The notes beneath the pieces were generated by a model, which saw only the letters and a program-made list of their open reading frames with translations, had not been told where the DNA came from and ran no database searches. A DNA stretch of 64,000 bases from Tetragonia tetragonoides (taxonomy: Eukaryota; Streptophyta; Magnoliopsida; Caryophyllales; Aizoaceae): positions 17,938,001-18,002,000 of the forward strand of contig CM076140.1 of NCBI GenBank assembly GCA_038025085.1, read 5' to 3'. Both the position numbers and the translations under genes were made by a program. Of this stretch, positions 1 to 12,215 are shown in pieces. Position 1 is the stretch's first letter. Each line of letters begins with the position of its first letter.

Positions 1-1595
1 AATGAATGTAAAATTTTTTAAATTTATAAACATAATTTGAGGATACTTCAAACTTTCACAAAAGATAAGAAAAGATAATTTAATTAATGAAGTAAGATTT
101 TTATTTTTTAGAGTGACGTAACTTAAAATATGCTATTTTATAATTTGAAATAATAAGCAAATAAATCATATAATAAAGTCGAGTGATATTGTTCATTTGA
201 CACTTGGATAATGATTTGTTAAGATATATGACAAAGTTGCATATGTGACGTCAACGTGTCATCTTTACACGAACATTCCCTCTTATGTGGCGTCTACATG
301 ATAGCACTGCATGATAAAGACCCAACTTGTATAGGTCACATATATTTCCATTTAAAGCTTTTTTCAAATCCAATTCATTGAAATAAGATTTATGATTTTT
401 TTGACTTACGTAACTAAAATTATTTTATTTTTTAATAATAAATATGTAATAAAGTTAACTAATGTTGAGGCATTAAAGGGAAACACTTGGATGATGAGTT
501 GTTAGGCTTTGTGGCAAGTTTTGCTAATGTGGCGACTTCGGTGTCATCGTCACACAATTTTGGGCCTCTATGTGGCGTCTTAACCGTCTTTCATGCCGTG
601 CACACACGAAAAGAAAAAGAGAAATATTTTTACTAATATATTTAATAAAGACATTAAAAATTTATGGCATCAAATTATAAATATTATTTTGTGAAATACA
701 TTTAATTTTATGTTAGCAAAATTTTTATCCAAAGGATGCATGCTAATTCTTAAAAATAATAGTATAATTTCATGTCTCCCTCATAATTACTTCTAAATAT
801 CCTTTTAAGTTGATCTACATCTAAAATAGAATGAATGTAAAAATTGATTGATATGAACATAATTTGAGCCTACTTCAAAATTCCCAAAAGAAAAAAATAA
901 AGATTAATTAATCTCTCTCTAGGACCCTAACTTTTATAGGACATATATCTCATTTTGAAGGTTTTTTCAAATCCAATCCATTGGAGTAATATTTATAATT
1001 TTTAGACTTATGATGAGACATTAATAAGTGACACTTGGACGAAAAATTGTTAGACTATGTGGGTTGTGGCAAGCTTTGCCTACGTGACGCTTAATTAGGT
1101 GTTATAGTCACACGAATTTACACCTCCTATGTGGCGTCCTATGTATTGTTCCCACACAAATTAGACTCACTTTTATACTATACCGATGTGGCACCTATGT
1201 GTTATCTTCACACGAACATATCCCTCCTATCTGACGTCCCACGCACCTGTCATCCTCACACGAAAAGAGCCCAACTTTATAGGACATAGTACATATGTAT
1301 CTCATTTTGAAGTATTTTCCGAACCTGTTCCAATGGAGTAAGAATTATAATTTTTAAATTTGCATAACAAAAGTTATTTTATTTTATAATTTGAATAATA
1401 TTATAATAATTATATTATGTTGTATTTATGTTCATGCATTAATGATTGACCCACTTGATGAGTGGCTTAGGTGACGGCATATGTGTCATCACCACACGAA
1501 TTTGGGCGCTTGCGTGACATCCCACGTATTATCCTCAAGCATATATTAACGCTTGCATGATATCCCACGTGGCGTGCCCACACGTAACTGACTCA

Positions 1596-1598
<3 letters not shown>
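1..1598. repeat. Diverged tandem repeat block
   Basis: The opening bases (aatgaatgta then aacataatttga) recur at about 831-870, so a unit of roughly 830 bp is repeated. Shorter submotifs recur more often: GTGTCATC followed by a few bases and CACACGAA appears in variant forms near 257, 551, 1095, 1196, 1240 and 1484. 'Acacttgga' followed by a 'gttag' or 'gttaa' block is also repeated. No coding potential is seen. This could be decayed satellite-like DNA or the subterminal repeats of a transposon whose other end lies outside the window. Confidence 0.6.

Positions 1599-1599
<1 letters not shown>

Positions 1600-1688
<89 letters not shown>
1600..1688. repeat. (TA)n microsatellite
   Basis: Nearly perfect alternating AT for about 89 bases at the edge of the tandem repeat block. 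Translated YI/IY runs here are an artefact of the repeat. Confidence 0.97.
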
Positions 1689-1691
<3 letters not shown>

Positions 1692-1863
1692 TTTCTTATT
1701 TGATAAAAAAATTCTAACAAAAGGTTTAAATTACCCTTACTTTATCTCTTAGTCGAGAGACCACAAACACTCTGTCTCACACTTGAACAAGGGTATAGGA
1801 ATACATATTAAGCTAAAGTTTATTTGCATTAAATCCCATTTCATTTTAATATGACTATAAAAA

Positions 1864-2106
1864 TTTGTGTGGACTTAGTTCATGATAGAGCAATACTTGG
1901 AGTCACTCCTTACTTTACTTGGAGTCACCCCCTCTTAAAAGTGGAGCCATCCTTACTTCACCTATAGCCATCCCTCAAATTTATACTTGGCAACACCCCT
2001 ACTTCACCTGGAGTCACCCCTTACTTCACCTGGAGCCATCCCCCTACTTCACCTATAGCCACTCCTCAAAATTACTTGGGTCTACGGTGGACTAAATCCA
2101 CACAAA
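1864..2106. mobile_element. MITE-like repeat, family copy 1
   Basis: About 243 bp bounded by imperfect terminal inverted repeats: it opens TTTGTGTGGACTTAG and closes CTAAATCCACACAAA. The interior is a series of short imperfect copies of 'acttcacctggagtcacccc'. A second copy with the same ends and interior lies at 48937-49178. No transposase is present and no clear target duplication was seen. Superfamily unassigned. Confidence 0.6.
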
Positions 2107-2410
2107 ACCACCCCTAATATGACAAAGTAATTACATGATCCGCATGTGTGTGACCATGGTAGCTTTTATTTCTATGTTCATTTGGCGATACCATTAAAAT
2201 TGGCCCAAATCAGTGGTAGATCCTGGATAAATAATCAGAGGGATCACTATATAATTAACGAAATATAAGAAACTAATTAAATGGGGGCACTTCCTTAACT
2301 CTTAGAAATACAACCCATTAATCACATATATGAGTGGAGACACTTTTCCCCAGTGCTAATGCTAGATCCCCCCTTGCCCCAAATAGTAGGAAATAAGTGG
2401 TCTACACTGA

Positions 2411-2763
2411 CCAATAAAGGTGGTGGTCCAGTGGTTCCAAACTTACTCCTAAGTGATTTGCTAAGGTAAGGTTATGGGTTCGAATCCCCAATTCATCCCC
2501 CATGCCTTATCTTGTGTCTGTTGGCTTTTAGAAATTTTGTTGGTGCTACGTTGACAGAGTCTGAATTCAGTTAGTATAATATATTTCCTGTTGAATACGA
2601 AAGTCCAAACATGACATAATATTGGAGTCTCGGTCGCCATCACTCTGAATTCAGTTAGTATAATATATTTCCTGTTGAATACGAAAGTCCAAACATGACA
2701 TAATATTGGAGTCTCGGTCGCCATTCACTTATACCCTCCTTTTGTGAAAAGGAAAAAAAAAAA
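2411..2763 (+). mobile_element. tRNA-derived SINE with perfect TSD
   Basis: The 5' part resembles a tRNA promoter: an A-box-like TGGTCCAGTGG at about 2421-2431 and a B box GGTTCGAATCC at 2477-2487. The 3' end is an A-rich tail (2748-2763). The element is flanked by a perfect 16-bp direct repeat AAGTGGTCTACACTGA at 2395-2410 and 2764-2779, which marks target-primed integration. The 3' body holds a near-identical 84-bp tandem duplication (2560-2643 and 2644-2727), making this copy longer than a single-unit SINE would be. Confidence 0.85.
2560..2727. repeat. 84-bp tandem duplication inside the SINE
   Basis: Two head-to-tail copies beginning TCTGAATTCAG, identical over about 79 bases and differing only at the last few positions. 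The near-identity implies a recent duplication, either in the source SINE or after insertion. Confidence 0.95.
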
Positions 2764-2779
2764 AAGTGGTCTACACTGA

Positions 2780-4191
2780 AAGATAAGAGGTGCATCTGTC
2801 TTTTCACACCAGCTTATTTGAGTGACTACCATTGAAATTTGCACCCTTTATTAAGGAGAACTTCACCTACAATCAGCAATGAGAAGGTTTTGGAACAGAT
2901 AATGGATCATTGCATACTTAAGAAAGCAAAAAGAATTGACGTGTTTGACTACTTGGTTTATGAAAATGACTACCATGCTTGTGCAAAAGGCTTAAAAAAT
3001 CAGTAAGGGGGTTTTTCTCTTTCTTCTTTCCACCCCCACGAGTATATATTTTTATTAGGGTCGGTAAAGATAAATTGGACAAGGTAATTTGTTTGTTTGC
3101 TACATGTTAATTATGCTATGTAAGTGGAACAGCCATATATGTTAGAATTTAATAACTTTTTAATATGAAGAAAAATAATTACTCCTATTAGAATATTATT
3201 ATTTGAACTAAGTATTTCAACAAGTACTTATTAGATATGTTGAATGAGAAATTTATTTATTTATTTATTTTTATACGAGTAACCTGTTGTTAGAAATGGA
3301 GGATAAAGAGATAAGAAGAACATATGCAAATTTAAAAACTTGATTTTTTGAACTCCATTTCAATTAACATTTGAATACCATCTTAGCTTAAATAGGCAAA
3401 TATGATAATAATAAAAAAAAAGCTTAAATAGGCAAATGTAGATAGAAGTCTAACTACAATTTAGCTTGACCGGAGAAAATATGGACCCACTACTCACAGT
3501 CTCACACTATTATTTATATCACCAACGATTACATTGTTTGACTCCAGTAACCTCACTAATCCTAACTAAAAATCTTAGGAAATAGAATCTGCCACTAACT
3601 ATTAAAACTATATTTCATTAGTACTTTATTTTAATTAAATTTTGGAGCATAATACAACATTCCCAGTCACTACTCTTGGAATGTGCACTGGACAAACCCC
3701 GAATTTGGCAATAGCCTGAAAAACCACACGCACTAGGCAAATCAAGACAGGCTAACAAAATAAACTTACAGACATGCTCAGAAAATATACCAAGGTAAAA
3801 CTTAAACCCATAATTTTCGCCACAAAATTTAACCCCATAATCAACTTCGCTATACAACATGTCAAATGGAGAATTGGTTGAATGATGTCAACATACAATT
3901 AACTGTTCAAAGAGTACATCAACAGTAAACCCCACGACCCCATGCATGATTGATGCAAACAAAAACCATACACTCATATCCTCCTTTTCTCATGGGCACA
4001 TGACCTTCACTAATCAAGCAAGTGAGTGATAACTATAAAAAGGGAAGATGAGTGTAGAGCCTACAAAATTTAACTCTCCGGATTTGATGCACTTGAAAAC
4101 ACTCCTTCTACCAAACACTTTTGCCACCTGTCTCATGACATATATCTATCATCCAACAAATTTATTAATTACATTAAACATTGTAGGCAAC

Positions 4192-4222
<31 letters not shown>

Positions 4223-6198
4223 TAAACATCCTCAAAATTTCCTCCATTTTATAATTTCCTAAACAATCCCACCGCCCAAGCCAAACAAGTCATAGTCAGT
4301 CCAAAACTCCAATTGCTTTGTTACGAATTAATTGAAACCTAGCTTTTAACACAAGTAGTGGAATATACTAATATGTGGAGAATGCTTTATTTATTTACCC
4401 AGGTGACGTGGACAAGAAAAACAAGCTTGTATATTGGGACTCAAATAATTTATTTTAACTTAAAAAATAAAATATTAAAACCCAATCAATCACCGATATA
4501 TATATCATCTGGGTAGCCTACTCGATAGATAAATTAATATTTTTCAACATTTTAGCGCTTTTTTTTTTTACAGAAATGCCACTTGGAATATAGTTTAACC
4601 ATTGAAATTCATTGTTCCCACGTGTCATTATCCTAGATTGAGACTTGGCCATTTTGAGTAGCCATGACCTAGATATCTTCCCCATCATGCACCCATTTTA
4701 TAACTAGTGGAGCCATAAATAATTGAGCACAAATCAGTTAAAATTTTCAACTTTTGATGAATGTACAATTACACGTCATTTTCAGTTCATGCAATATTTA
4801 TTGCCACTTTTTACCGCGTGATTTGAGCTACTTTAGTTTCTTGCACCGTAAGCACTTGTTGTTCTCTCATTTCCCTCTTCTCAACCCCCTTCTTTTTTTT
4901 CACTATTTATTGTCGATTATTTTTCCTCACTGATTTATAAGCACCTCAGAGAAAAGGCATAATTGGCTATAATTTAAAACTGCTACATATCCAGATCTAG
5001 TCAAGACGAGATTCAATCCAGACCTTGACTTTAATTAAGAATAAATAAGTCACTGCCACTCAATCACACCCTTTTGATTTTCCCTCTTCTCAACTTAAAT
5101 GCACGTGTTCCTTTTACAAAACGCATTTGTTTGCTTTTTTGATAAATGTGAATTGGAATTTGGAAGTGCTTGACATTAAAATATTAAGACTCTTTTTCTC
5201 CATCCAAAAACAAAAAACAGAAAAGAAGCAAATCGTTATAAAGAAAAAGTAGATATTTTTTTGTGTATGGTAAGATTTGAATGTTGTCCAGCAATATGAA
5301 TATTTAGTACAATTAATTACTGTATATTGTTAAAATAAATTATTTGTATAAAACTAATATTTCTACCAAGCCATGCATATATAAACATCCTAGCATGGTA
5401 ATTGTCACTTCCTGAGATGATACAAATGACCATGATGCCGCTGAGACCACGGACACTGAAATTGATCTAAGTTAGCAAGCTAGTATATATGCATGGCTGG
5501 AATGGATTGTTTTCTCTCTATGTACCATTCTCATCCGATCCCCACCCATAATGGAAATATAAAGTACAATAATTTTTCTAACCAAATTAATAGAACATAG
5601 AACAATTTATATATAATTTGGATCGTCTCTAATACTATTTTTCGCGTTATACATTACATTTGTGGTCCTGTAAATATTTTGACGACACATGTATGTCAAA
5701 TAATTGATTACAAGTAAAGTTGTTAAAAGTAAATTACTCCATGCTTCTTTTTCTTTGACGACACATGTATGTTTTGAAATGTAGTGTCGAGCATGTACAC
5801 CTTTGATTTCATGTAAGCAATGAAACACTTCAACACTCTAAAAAAAATGCAAATTGAGCTAGATATATATTAATGTTGATGTTCATCTTGATATTGAGCT
5901 AGATCCATCTAAAACTAGGGAAAATAAAAGAAAGTAAAGAAATATTTATGCTAATTAATTACTCTACTAATTAGGCTAGCGCGACACAGAAATTTGTCTT
6001 GTCGGTATTTAGGTTAGATATGAAAATGGATAATCATCGTGAGGTCGGGACCTCGCAAATTTTTACCTACTCTTGAAAACATGTACTTCTATCAATTTTT
6101 TAATGTCTTATGTCTGGCCGAAAAAAATGAGGTCCACACTTTTTTTTTATTATGAGTATAGTAAGATAAACCCAACGCGAGATAAGATTTAAATTGTT
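2780..6198. other. Intergenic stretch, nothing recognised
   Basis: AT-rich sequence with short homopolymers. The short open frames here (for example 4048-4254 and 3618-3860) have no recognisable motif, splice context or composition that would support a gene. No element boundary was identified. Confidence 0.6.
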
Positions 6199-6206
6199 GC
6201 CGTGAC

Positions 6207-6635
6207 TAGGGGTGTTCATATGCGGGTATCCAAAAATCGGATATCCGAACTTTCGGATACCAAATTTTGATATCCAAACCCGTATCCGAAATTTCGAATA
6301 TCCGATTTTCGGATACCAAAAATTTCAGATTCGGATAGTCGAATATCCGTTATCCGAAAAAAAATTATATTTTTTATTTTTAATCCTATTTTGTGCCTAA
6401 TATTTTGAAAATATAAGCCAAATATTTCGGATAATTTTCAGATATTTTGGATAGTTTTGAGTTTTTCGGATATTTTTGGATATTCAAAAATTTTGAAAAA
6501 TGGTATCCGAACCCGTATCCGAAATTTCAAATATCCATTTTTCAGGTATCCAAAATTTCGAATAATTTTAATTCAGATATTTAATTCGGGTTTTCGAATC
6601 GAATTCTCGGGTTCTAATATTTTTTAACAGTCCTA
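6207..6635. mobile_element. hAT-type MITE built of GGATATCCG-like repeats
   Basis: A 429-bp element flanked by an 8-bp direct duplication GCCGTGAC at 6199-6206 and 6636-6643, the target size of the hAT superfamily. Its ends are short imperfect inverted repeats: it begins TAGGGGTGTTCA and its end read in reverse begins TAGGACTGTTAA. The interior is almost wholly made of CGGATATCC, CCGAAA and TATCCGAA variants in both orientations. There is no transposase, so it is non-autonomous. The element at 29354-30071 has the same design. By analogy with Ac/Ds subterminal repeats, the internal repeats may be transposase-binding sites (inference). Confidence 0.85.
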
Positions 6636-6643
6636 GCCGTGAC

Positions 6644-7517
6644 AGCTTACATGTTGATCAATATATAGAACTAGTAGTTTATACTTTATTATACCATGTC
6701 AAAGTATTGAACTATAAGCTGAGGACTCGAACTAATTAATAAGGATTGTACATAAAACTAACAAGAATTAGGTGATGACTCTCACCAACTTAACACTGGA
6801 TCAGGACATGATTAAGTTAAACGAGCATTGTTAGATACGTTATTACGTACACACGTAGATTTTATACATTATATGCACGTCATTTGACTTTTGTTGTAGT
6901 TTGTTACACTGTCAAAGAGACCAATTATTCCTTTAGCTTTTTTCTTTTTTTCTAATTGCATGTTCTTATAGTTTTACTTTGATAGATGTTAAGGAGACAA
7001 GTGCTTTAATCAACTCAAATATATGACCATTATGAATCTATGCTTTATTTTGATGATACATTTATGATATATAGGAATAATAAGCTATATGATGAGATCA
7101 AGATGATCAATTGACCAAACAATAATCAAAACAAACATCATTGTTGAGTATTATTATACGCTTTAGTAACCAGCAGGAATTACCCCTACAAAAATAGTAA
7201 TAATCAGGAATAAATAATGGTGACAATCAAAGTAAATGAAGCATATATACTATTTAATCCCTATAAGAAACCAAAATACCTAATAAACATTAAAAAAGAA
7301 GAAGTTGATTTGCATATAAAAACCACTTAATTAATTAATTCATTAGCATCACTAGCGCGATTTAACTAATGTGCTACCCTTAGGTGTTATATTCTCAGAG
7401 AATTCGAACATTTTTGTGTGCATATCAAGTTAGGATAAGTTCAATAGAAAGATCTCGCTCATAACTTTCAAACTTATCATCATTTGTCCGGAAAAGAAAA
7501 TTATATACATAGTATTT
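6644..7517. other. Intergenic stretch, nothing recognised
   Basis: AT-rich sequence between two MITEs with no supported gene or element. Confidence 0.6.
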
Positions 7518-7520
7518 TTA

Positions 7521-7845
7521 GGGGATGTTAGATTAGGGTAATGATTAAGGGATCGGTCGGGGTAATAGATTAAATTTATAGGCTAAAATGAGAGATATCA
7601 GACTTGTATGTTGTGAGGTATGGGGGTTAAATTTTGTGAATAGGAGCTAGGGTAATGATTACCCCCATATGGGGGATAATAGTTACCCACTTCCGGAGAG
7701 GGTGATGATATTTTCCCCTATTTTCCCTTCATTGTCTCCATAACCCCCTTAATCATTACCCTCATCATCATCACCACTTCACCTTACTATTTTACACTTT
7801 AATTTACTCCATTATCCCTTTAATCACCCCAATCCAAACGTCCTC
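7521..7845. mobile_element. PIF/Harbinger (Tourist-like) MITE
   Basis: A 325-bp element flanked by the trinucleotide TTA at 7518-7520 and 7846-7848. Its imperfect terminal inverted repeats begin GGGGATGTTAGATTAGGGT on the left and, read in reverse, GAGGACGTTTGGATTGGGG on the right. A TTA target site and GGG-ATGTTTGG ends are characteristic of Tourist-like MITEs of the PIF/Harbinger superfamily. Non-coding. Confidence 0.8.
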
Positions 7846-7848
7846 TTA

Positions 7849-8766
7849 TAATCTTATCCATCGTCGTAGATAGATGTCAAACATCGTGAAGTTAACATTA
7901 TATTCCCTTTCATTTGTGAAAATTAAGCCTTGTGAAAGTGAAGTTTCTCTAAATGACCTAAGGCCTTATCAACTTCAATTAGGGTAAAATCTCAATCCTT
8001 ACCCATACTTAACTAGCTTATCTTCCCCTTAGTTTGAACTATAAAATTACCAATGATGATCTTAGCTACTTTAAACTTTTCCTTGCTCCTTTGGTTTTAT
8101 TATTTTGTTATAACAACTTACGTGCTCTCAAAGACTTAAGATTTTTATGTATATTTTAATTTAATTTTTGTAACAACTTCCTTTATTTTACCTTTAATTT
8201 AATACCATGTCACATTCTTTATTGCTATATAATCCATAGCTGGTGAGAAAAGAAGATTCTAGGAGATTAGGACAACTTTGTTCTCTGTCCTCTATTCAAA
8301 TTCATTCATCAATTAGCTTTAGCACCCACAAAAAATATTTCATGTTACTCTAAGGTAATGTTTGTCATTTACCTATAAATATTGTCTCAATAATAGTATT
8401 TTGGTGGTAAAGTCCCCTTATGATTAAGACCACTCATAAGTTTGGTTTCCTATTTAAAGGCCACCAAATCTACCACTAAGCAAAGGTCTACAACACTAGC
8501 TAAGCCCTCTTTGTCTTGTCATTCTTCAACCCTGCCCGGCCCGGCCCATTTCCTCTTCCCTTTTCAATAATTCTTCTCCTTGATTGGGCTTTTGACACAA
8601 AGAAATTATATTTTCATTCAACTTTTTTCTAAATTTATTAAATAATCTCTTGTAAAAAGATCAACTAGCTAGCTAGGTAGTTAGCAAGTTATATATATAG
8701 TTGCATTATGCACTTTTGAGTCACAAGTTATGAATAGAGATTATTGGGACTAGTAAAAAAGGGAAA
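7849..8766 (+). promoter_or_regulatory. Upstream region of the HIPP gene
   Basis: A TATA-box candidate TATTTAAAGG lies at 8451-8460, about 310 bp before the start codon, followed by a C/T-rich stretch that could be leader. A transcript start near 8485-8495 is inferred only from spacing. No specific metal or stress element can be assigned by eye. Confidence 0.4.
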
Positions 8767-9695
8767 ATGGGGGTTCAAGGCACATTGGAGTACTTTTCCG
8801 ACTTAATTAGTAGCACTAGGAAAGGGAAGAAAAGGAAGCAATTGAACACTGTTAATCTCAAAGTTAGGATGGATTGTGAAGGTTGTGCACTTAAGATGAA
8901 GAAAGTTCTCTCTGGAGTTAAAGGTATGCCTATGTCTTTCTAAAGTAGATGAGGTGCGTGTGCGTGTGTGTGCGTGTGCTTATTACATAAATGTGTTAAT
9001 ATATTGATTGATGAGTTCTTTCTTCTGATCTGTTTTGTTCTGATTACCATGTGATAATATATTTGCATGTCATAAAAAGTTTCATATATTTATAGTAACA
9101 CAAGTTTTTATCAATATTCCACATGGAATATTGATTAGTATGCATTCAAAAATTTGACAAACCATATATTTCCATTTTAATTTCTTGGGCACTATAACAT
9201 AAATCATATACTCCATATGTCAAATATGTTTACTATGGAGTATAATAATGCATGTTAGGCCTTCGACCATCAGCTTAAACTTCTGTTTGAGTTGGTTCCA
9301 ATAACGTAGTATTGTATCCTATGGTTTTATAGTCAGTTGTGCTTGATAATCACCTAACTAATTAAGTTGCAAGAACTAACAATTGGGTGTTAATTGTTAT
9401 AACTTGTTCAGGGGTGAAAACAGTGACTGTGGATATGAAGCAACAGAAGGTGATAGTAACAGGGTTTGTAGAGCCAAAGAAGGTGTTGGCGGCGGCTCAG
9501 GCGACGAAGAAGAAGGTCGAGTTGTGGCCGTATGTGCCCTACACTATGGTGGCTCATCCTTATATAGCTGGGGCTTATGACAAGAAGGCGCCTGCCAATT
9601 TTGTTAGGAAGGTTGATGATCCAATGACCCCTATGGAAGAGCAATATACCACCATGTTTAGTGATGAAAATCCTGGAGCTTGTTCTATCATGTAA
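8767..9695 (+). CDS. HIPP: Heavy-metal-associated isoprenylated plant protein (HIPP), two exons
   Basis: Exon 1 is 8767-8923 and exon 2 is 9412-9695; the intron has GT at 8924 and AG at 9410-9411 and joins a split glycine codon, giving 146 residues. The protein begins MGVQGTLEYFSDL, then a lysine/arginine-rich stretch (residues 18-25), then a heavy-metal-associated (HMA) fold with the metal-binding motif MDCEGC (Cys37 and Cys40). It ends in CSIM, a CaaX box for prenylation at Cys143. The ELWPYVPY and AYDKKAP stretches are typical of the HIPP20-27 clade. Family members bind metals such as Cd, Cu or Zn through the HMA cysteines and attach to membranes by the lipid tail, with roles in metal handling and stress. 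The order start-HMA-PYVPY-CaaX is complete, so this looks like an intact gene. The exact paralogue cannot be named without a tree. Confidence 0.93.
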
Positions 9696-9921
9696 ATTTG
9701 TTAATTAAGTTATATATTATATAGATAATATCGTTCATATTAGGTCTAAGTTGTGTAAATTGGTTGCTTGGTAATCTTAGATGCATGCCATATGTGTGCA
9801 TAATAGTAGTTTTGATCCATCAACTAAGGGGTTTCTTTGGATGAAGATTCCACAATAAGTTGGTATAATGAAAATAGTATATGTTTGATGGATGAAAATA
9901 ATATTTGGGGGGTTCAACGAA

Positions 9922-10118
9922 CACAGGTTGGTCTAGTGTGTGGTATTCAATATTGTGGTGTTTTCTTATTACTAGCAGGGTTCGAATTCCATTAGTGGTC
10001 GGCGTTTGCAATTTTCCTTACCCTTTATCTCCCTTTCCTCCGGCCTAAGTGATTGGTCACTTGCTCTTGAGCCTTTATTCCGAGATGTGGGTAAGCCTGG
10101 GAGTACCCAAAAAAAAAA
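9922..10118 (+). mobile_element. tRNA-derived SINE, second family member or relative
   Basis: An A-box-like TTGGTCTAGTGTG is followed about 50 bases on by a B box GGGTTCGAATTCC (9978-9990). The body ends with 'gtaagcctgggagtaccc' and a run of ten A. This is the structure of a Pol III SINE lying just downstream of the HIPP gene. No flanking duplication was found, so the exact ends are uncertain. Confidence 0.6.
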
Positions 10119-10141
10119 CTAGAGGGTTTACTTGTCCGTAC

Positions 10142-10239
10142 CAAAGATATTGACGGAACCAGTTTTGAACCAAGAGGAGCTGTTGCCGCCCAAAGATATT
10201 GACGGAACCAGTTTTGAACCAAGAGGAGCTGTTGCGGCC
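10142..10239. repeat. 49-bp tandem duplication
   Basis: Two nearly identical 49-bp units starting CAAAGATATTGACGG (10142 and 10191), followed by a short C run. It explains the repeated peptide seen in overlapping minus-strand open frames, which are not genes. Confidence 0.95.
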
Positions 10240-10249
10240 CCCCCCCCAA

Positions 10250-11481
10250 AAAAAAGTTTCATTTTCACGTAATTTTAGCCCAAAATAGTCCAATATTCAT
10301 TGTTGTTTAGGCTGTTCTATCGCTTTACACTATTCATTTTTCAATATTTACCCCGACACAAAAAAATCCTACATCTGCCACTGCCCAAAAATCTTTACTT
10401 GTACATGTACGTTCATGAGGATCAAGGATGGTTATGCTTGGTTTAGTTCGTGTGGCAAATCAATTTGGATCCACGAACAAGTTTGTCCAAATTTGTGGAA
10501 GAAAACAAGTCAAAAAAATCATGCATGGAGTATAAATCCGGTGGGGATACCTCATTCATCATGTTGTTGAGTGGTTTCATGTCAAAGCACTAATAGCCTC
10601 ACTTGCATTTGTGTATGGTTGATCTGGCTTTTGTATCTCCACGTATCATGGAGAGAATTGTTGGTCTAACAAAACATAAATTTAAAAGACATTATTCAAA
10701 CCAATAATTATAAGTTTATGGGGTCACATAAATAAAACATCAATCAGAAGTCTAACCTTATTAGTGTGATGAAATGCATTGTATCTCAATTAACCAATTA
10801 AATAGAGACACGTGTGAGAGATGGAGTGTTAAACATTCACCAAATTGAGTTTTATCCACATTAAATAAGAAGAGGAAACCGAGATGTATCAATCTAGTGG
10901 GTAACTTGACCAATTATAAATTAATAGTTTGATAGGATTAGATTGTGTTTTGGATGTTTGAGAGTATTAAGAACAAACTGAGAAAGATGGACTTGTACGT
11001 CAACAACTTGGAAATTAACAAATAATAACTAAATAGCTAAAAGATCTAGTGATTTGGGACATTCTTGTTGGATTTTCAAATGGGATTTCATTCTATGTAA
11101 AAAAATAGGTTATTGTGTAAAACAGCTTCATGACAGTTGAATGTAATCGTTTTTATTCAAAATGTATCGGTTTTTATCTGAAAAGTAACATTTTTTGTTC
11201 AAAAACTAACAATTTGTTTTTACGGTCAGTTCAAAAGTAGTATTTTTGGTTCAAAATGCAACATTCGTCTCACGATGAGACTGTCTCATTTAAGTTTTTG
11301 CCTAAATCGAATCACAAAAACTTCTATGAAACCGTCTCACGGTACATTAAACGGGGTAACTTTTGTAAAGAATAAGGGTAACTTATGGACAATGAGTCAC
11401 CCTTATATTTCATAAAAGTCTCTCTTTCCACCGTGAGACTGTCTTATATTACAAGAGTTAATAAGCTTATGCCCTCCCTCT
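10250..11481. other. Intergenic stretch with diverged repeats
   Basis: No gene supported. The part from about 11258 to 11445 contains CGTCTCAC / GTGAGAC blocks resembling those at 55.9-56.6 kb, and is probably an old member of a dispersed family. Confidence 0.5.
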
Positions 11482-11491
11482 CCTATCACAC

Positions 11492-11867
11492 GGCCGCATT
11501 TTTAAATTGGTCTTTTTAGTAGACCCCCTTTACCACATTGATCTTAATAAAAGCTCCAGCATCAATAAGGTCTTAAAATTGGTTAACTCGCGCACTTAAG
11601 TACTATAAATCACTTTCCGACCACTTTTTTCGTCAAAACCTAATTTTTTACTCACTTTTATTTTCGGACCACTTTTTCTAATTTCCAAAATGAATTTAAA
11701 TTCCCCCTTCTTATTATTCAAAGTCAACCACCCATTTTTTTCCCTCATTTTGTCCAAGGACTCAAAAATTAGAGGTTTCATGGTGATTGTTCTAATGGTG
11801 GGGTTTGTGTGAGACGGGAAAGAGATGGGTAAGGAGAGAGAAAATGGAGAACGAAGACTATGGTGTC

Positions 11868-11910
<43 letters not shown>

Positions 11911-12215
11911 CTATGGAGGCGGGTGAATGTGGGTGGTTATGGTGGCTTGTGGATATGGGTGGTTATGGTCATATGAGAGAGAAGGGTGTGGAATAAAGGG
12001 GAAAATTAAATTCATTTTAGAAATTAGAAAAAAATAGTCTGAAATTAAAATAAGTAAAAAAAAATGGGTTTGACGGGAAAAAGTGTTCGGAAAATGATTT
12101 TTGGTACTTAAATCCACGAGTTAACAAGTTTTAAGACTTTATTGTAGCCGAAGCTTTTATTAAGACCAATGTGGCAAAGGGAGTCTACTAAAAAGACCAA
12201 TCTGGAAATGCGGCC
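11492..12215. mobile_element. Mutator-type foldback element with long inverted repeats
   Basis: A 724-bp element flanked by a perfect 10-bp duplication CCTATCACAC at 11482-11491 and 12216-12225. Both ends begin GGCCGCATTT when read inward. The inverted arms continue with recognisable homology (TTGGTCTTTTTAGTAGAC, then CTTAATAAAAGC, then GTTAACTCG) for some 270 bp each, leaving a short centre with a (GA)n tract. Long inverted arms plus a 9-11 bp target duplication are the hallmark of Mutator-like (MULE) elements. There is no transposase frame. Minus-strand open frames at 11596-11781 and 11911-12117 are the two arms read through, not genes. Confidence 0.85.
11872..11906. repeat. (GA)n microsatellite
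   Basis: About 35 bases of alternating GA in the centre of the Mutator-type element. Confidence 0.95.

Noticed and set aside
1535..1720. 61-codon minus-strand open frame of alternating I and Y
   Set aside because: Pure translation of the (TA)n microsatellite.
2461..2724. 87-codon minus-strand open frame with a repeated peptide
   Set aside because: It is the duplicated 84-bp body of the SINE read backwards.
9383..9644. Two other frames overlapping HIPP exon 2
   Set aside because: Shadows of the real HIPP frame; only the spliced frame has the HMA and CaaX motifs.
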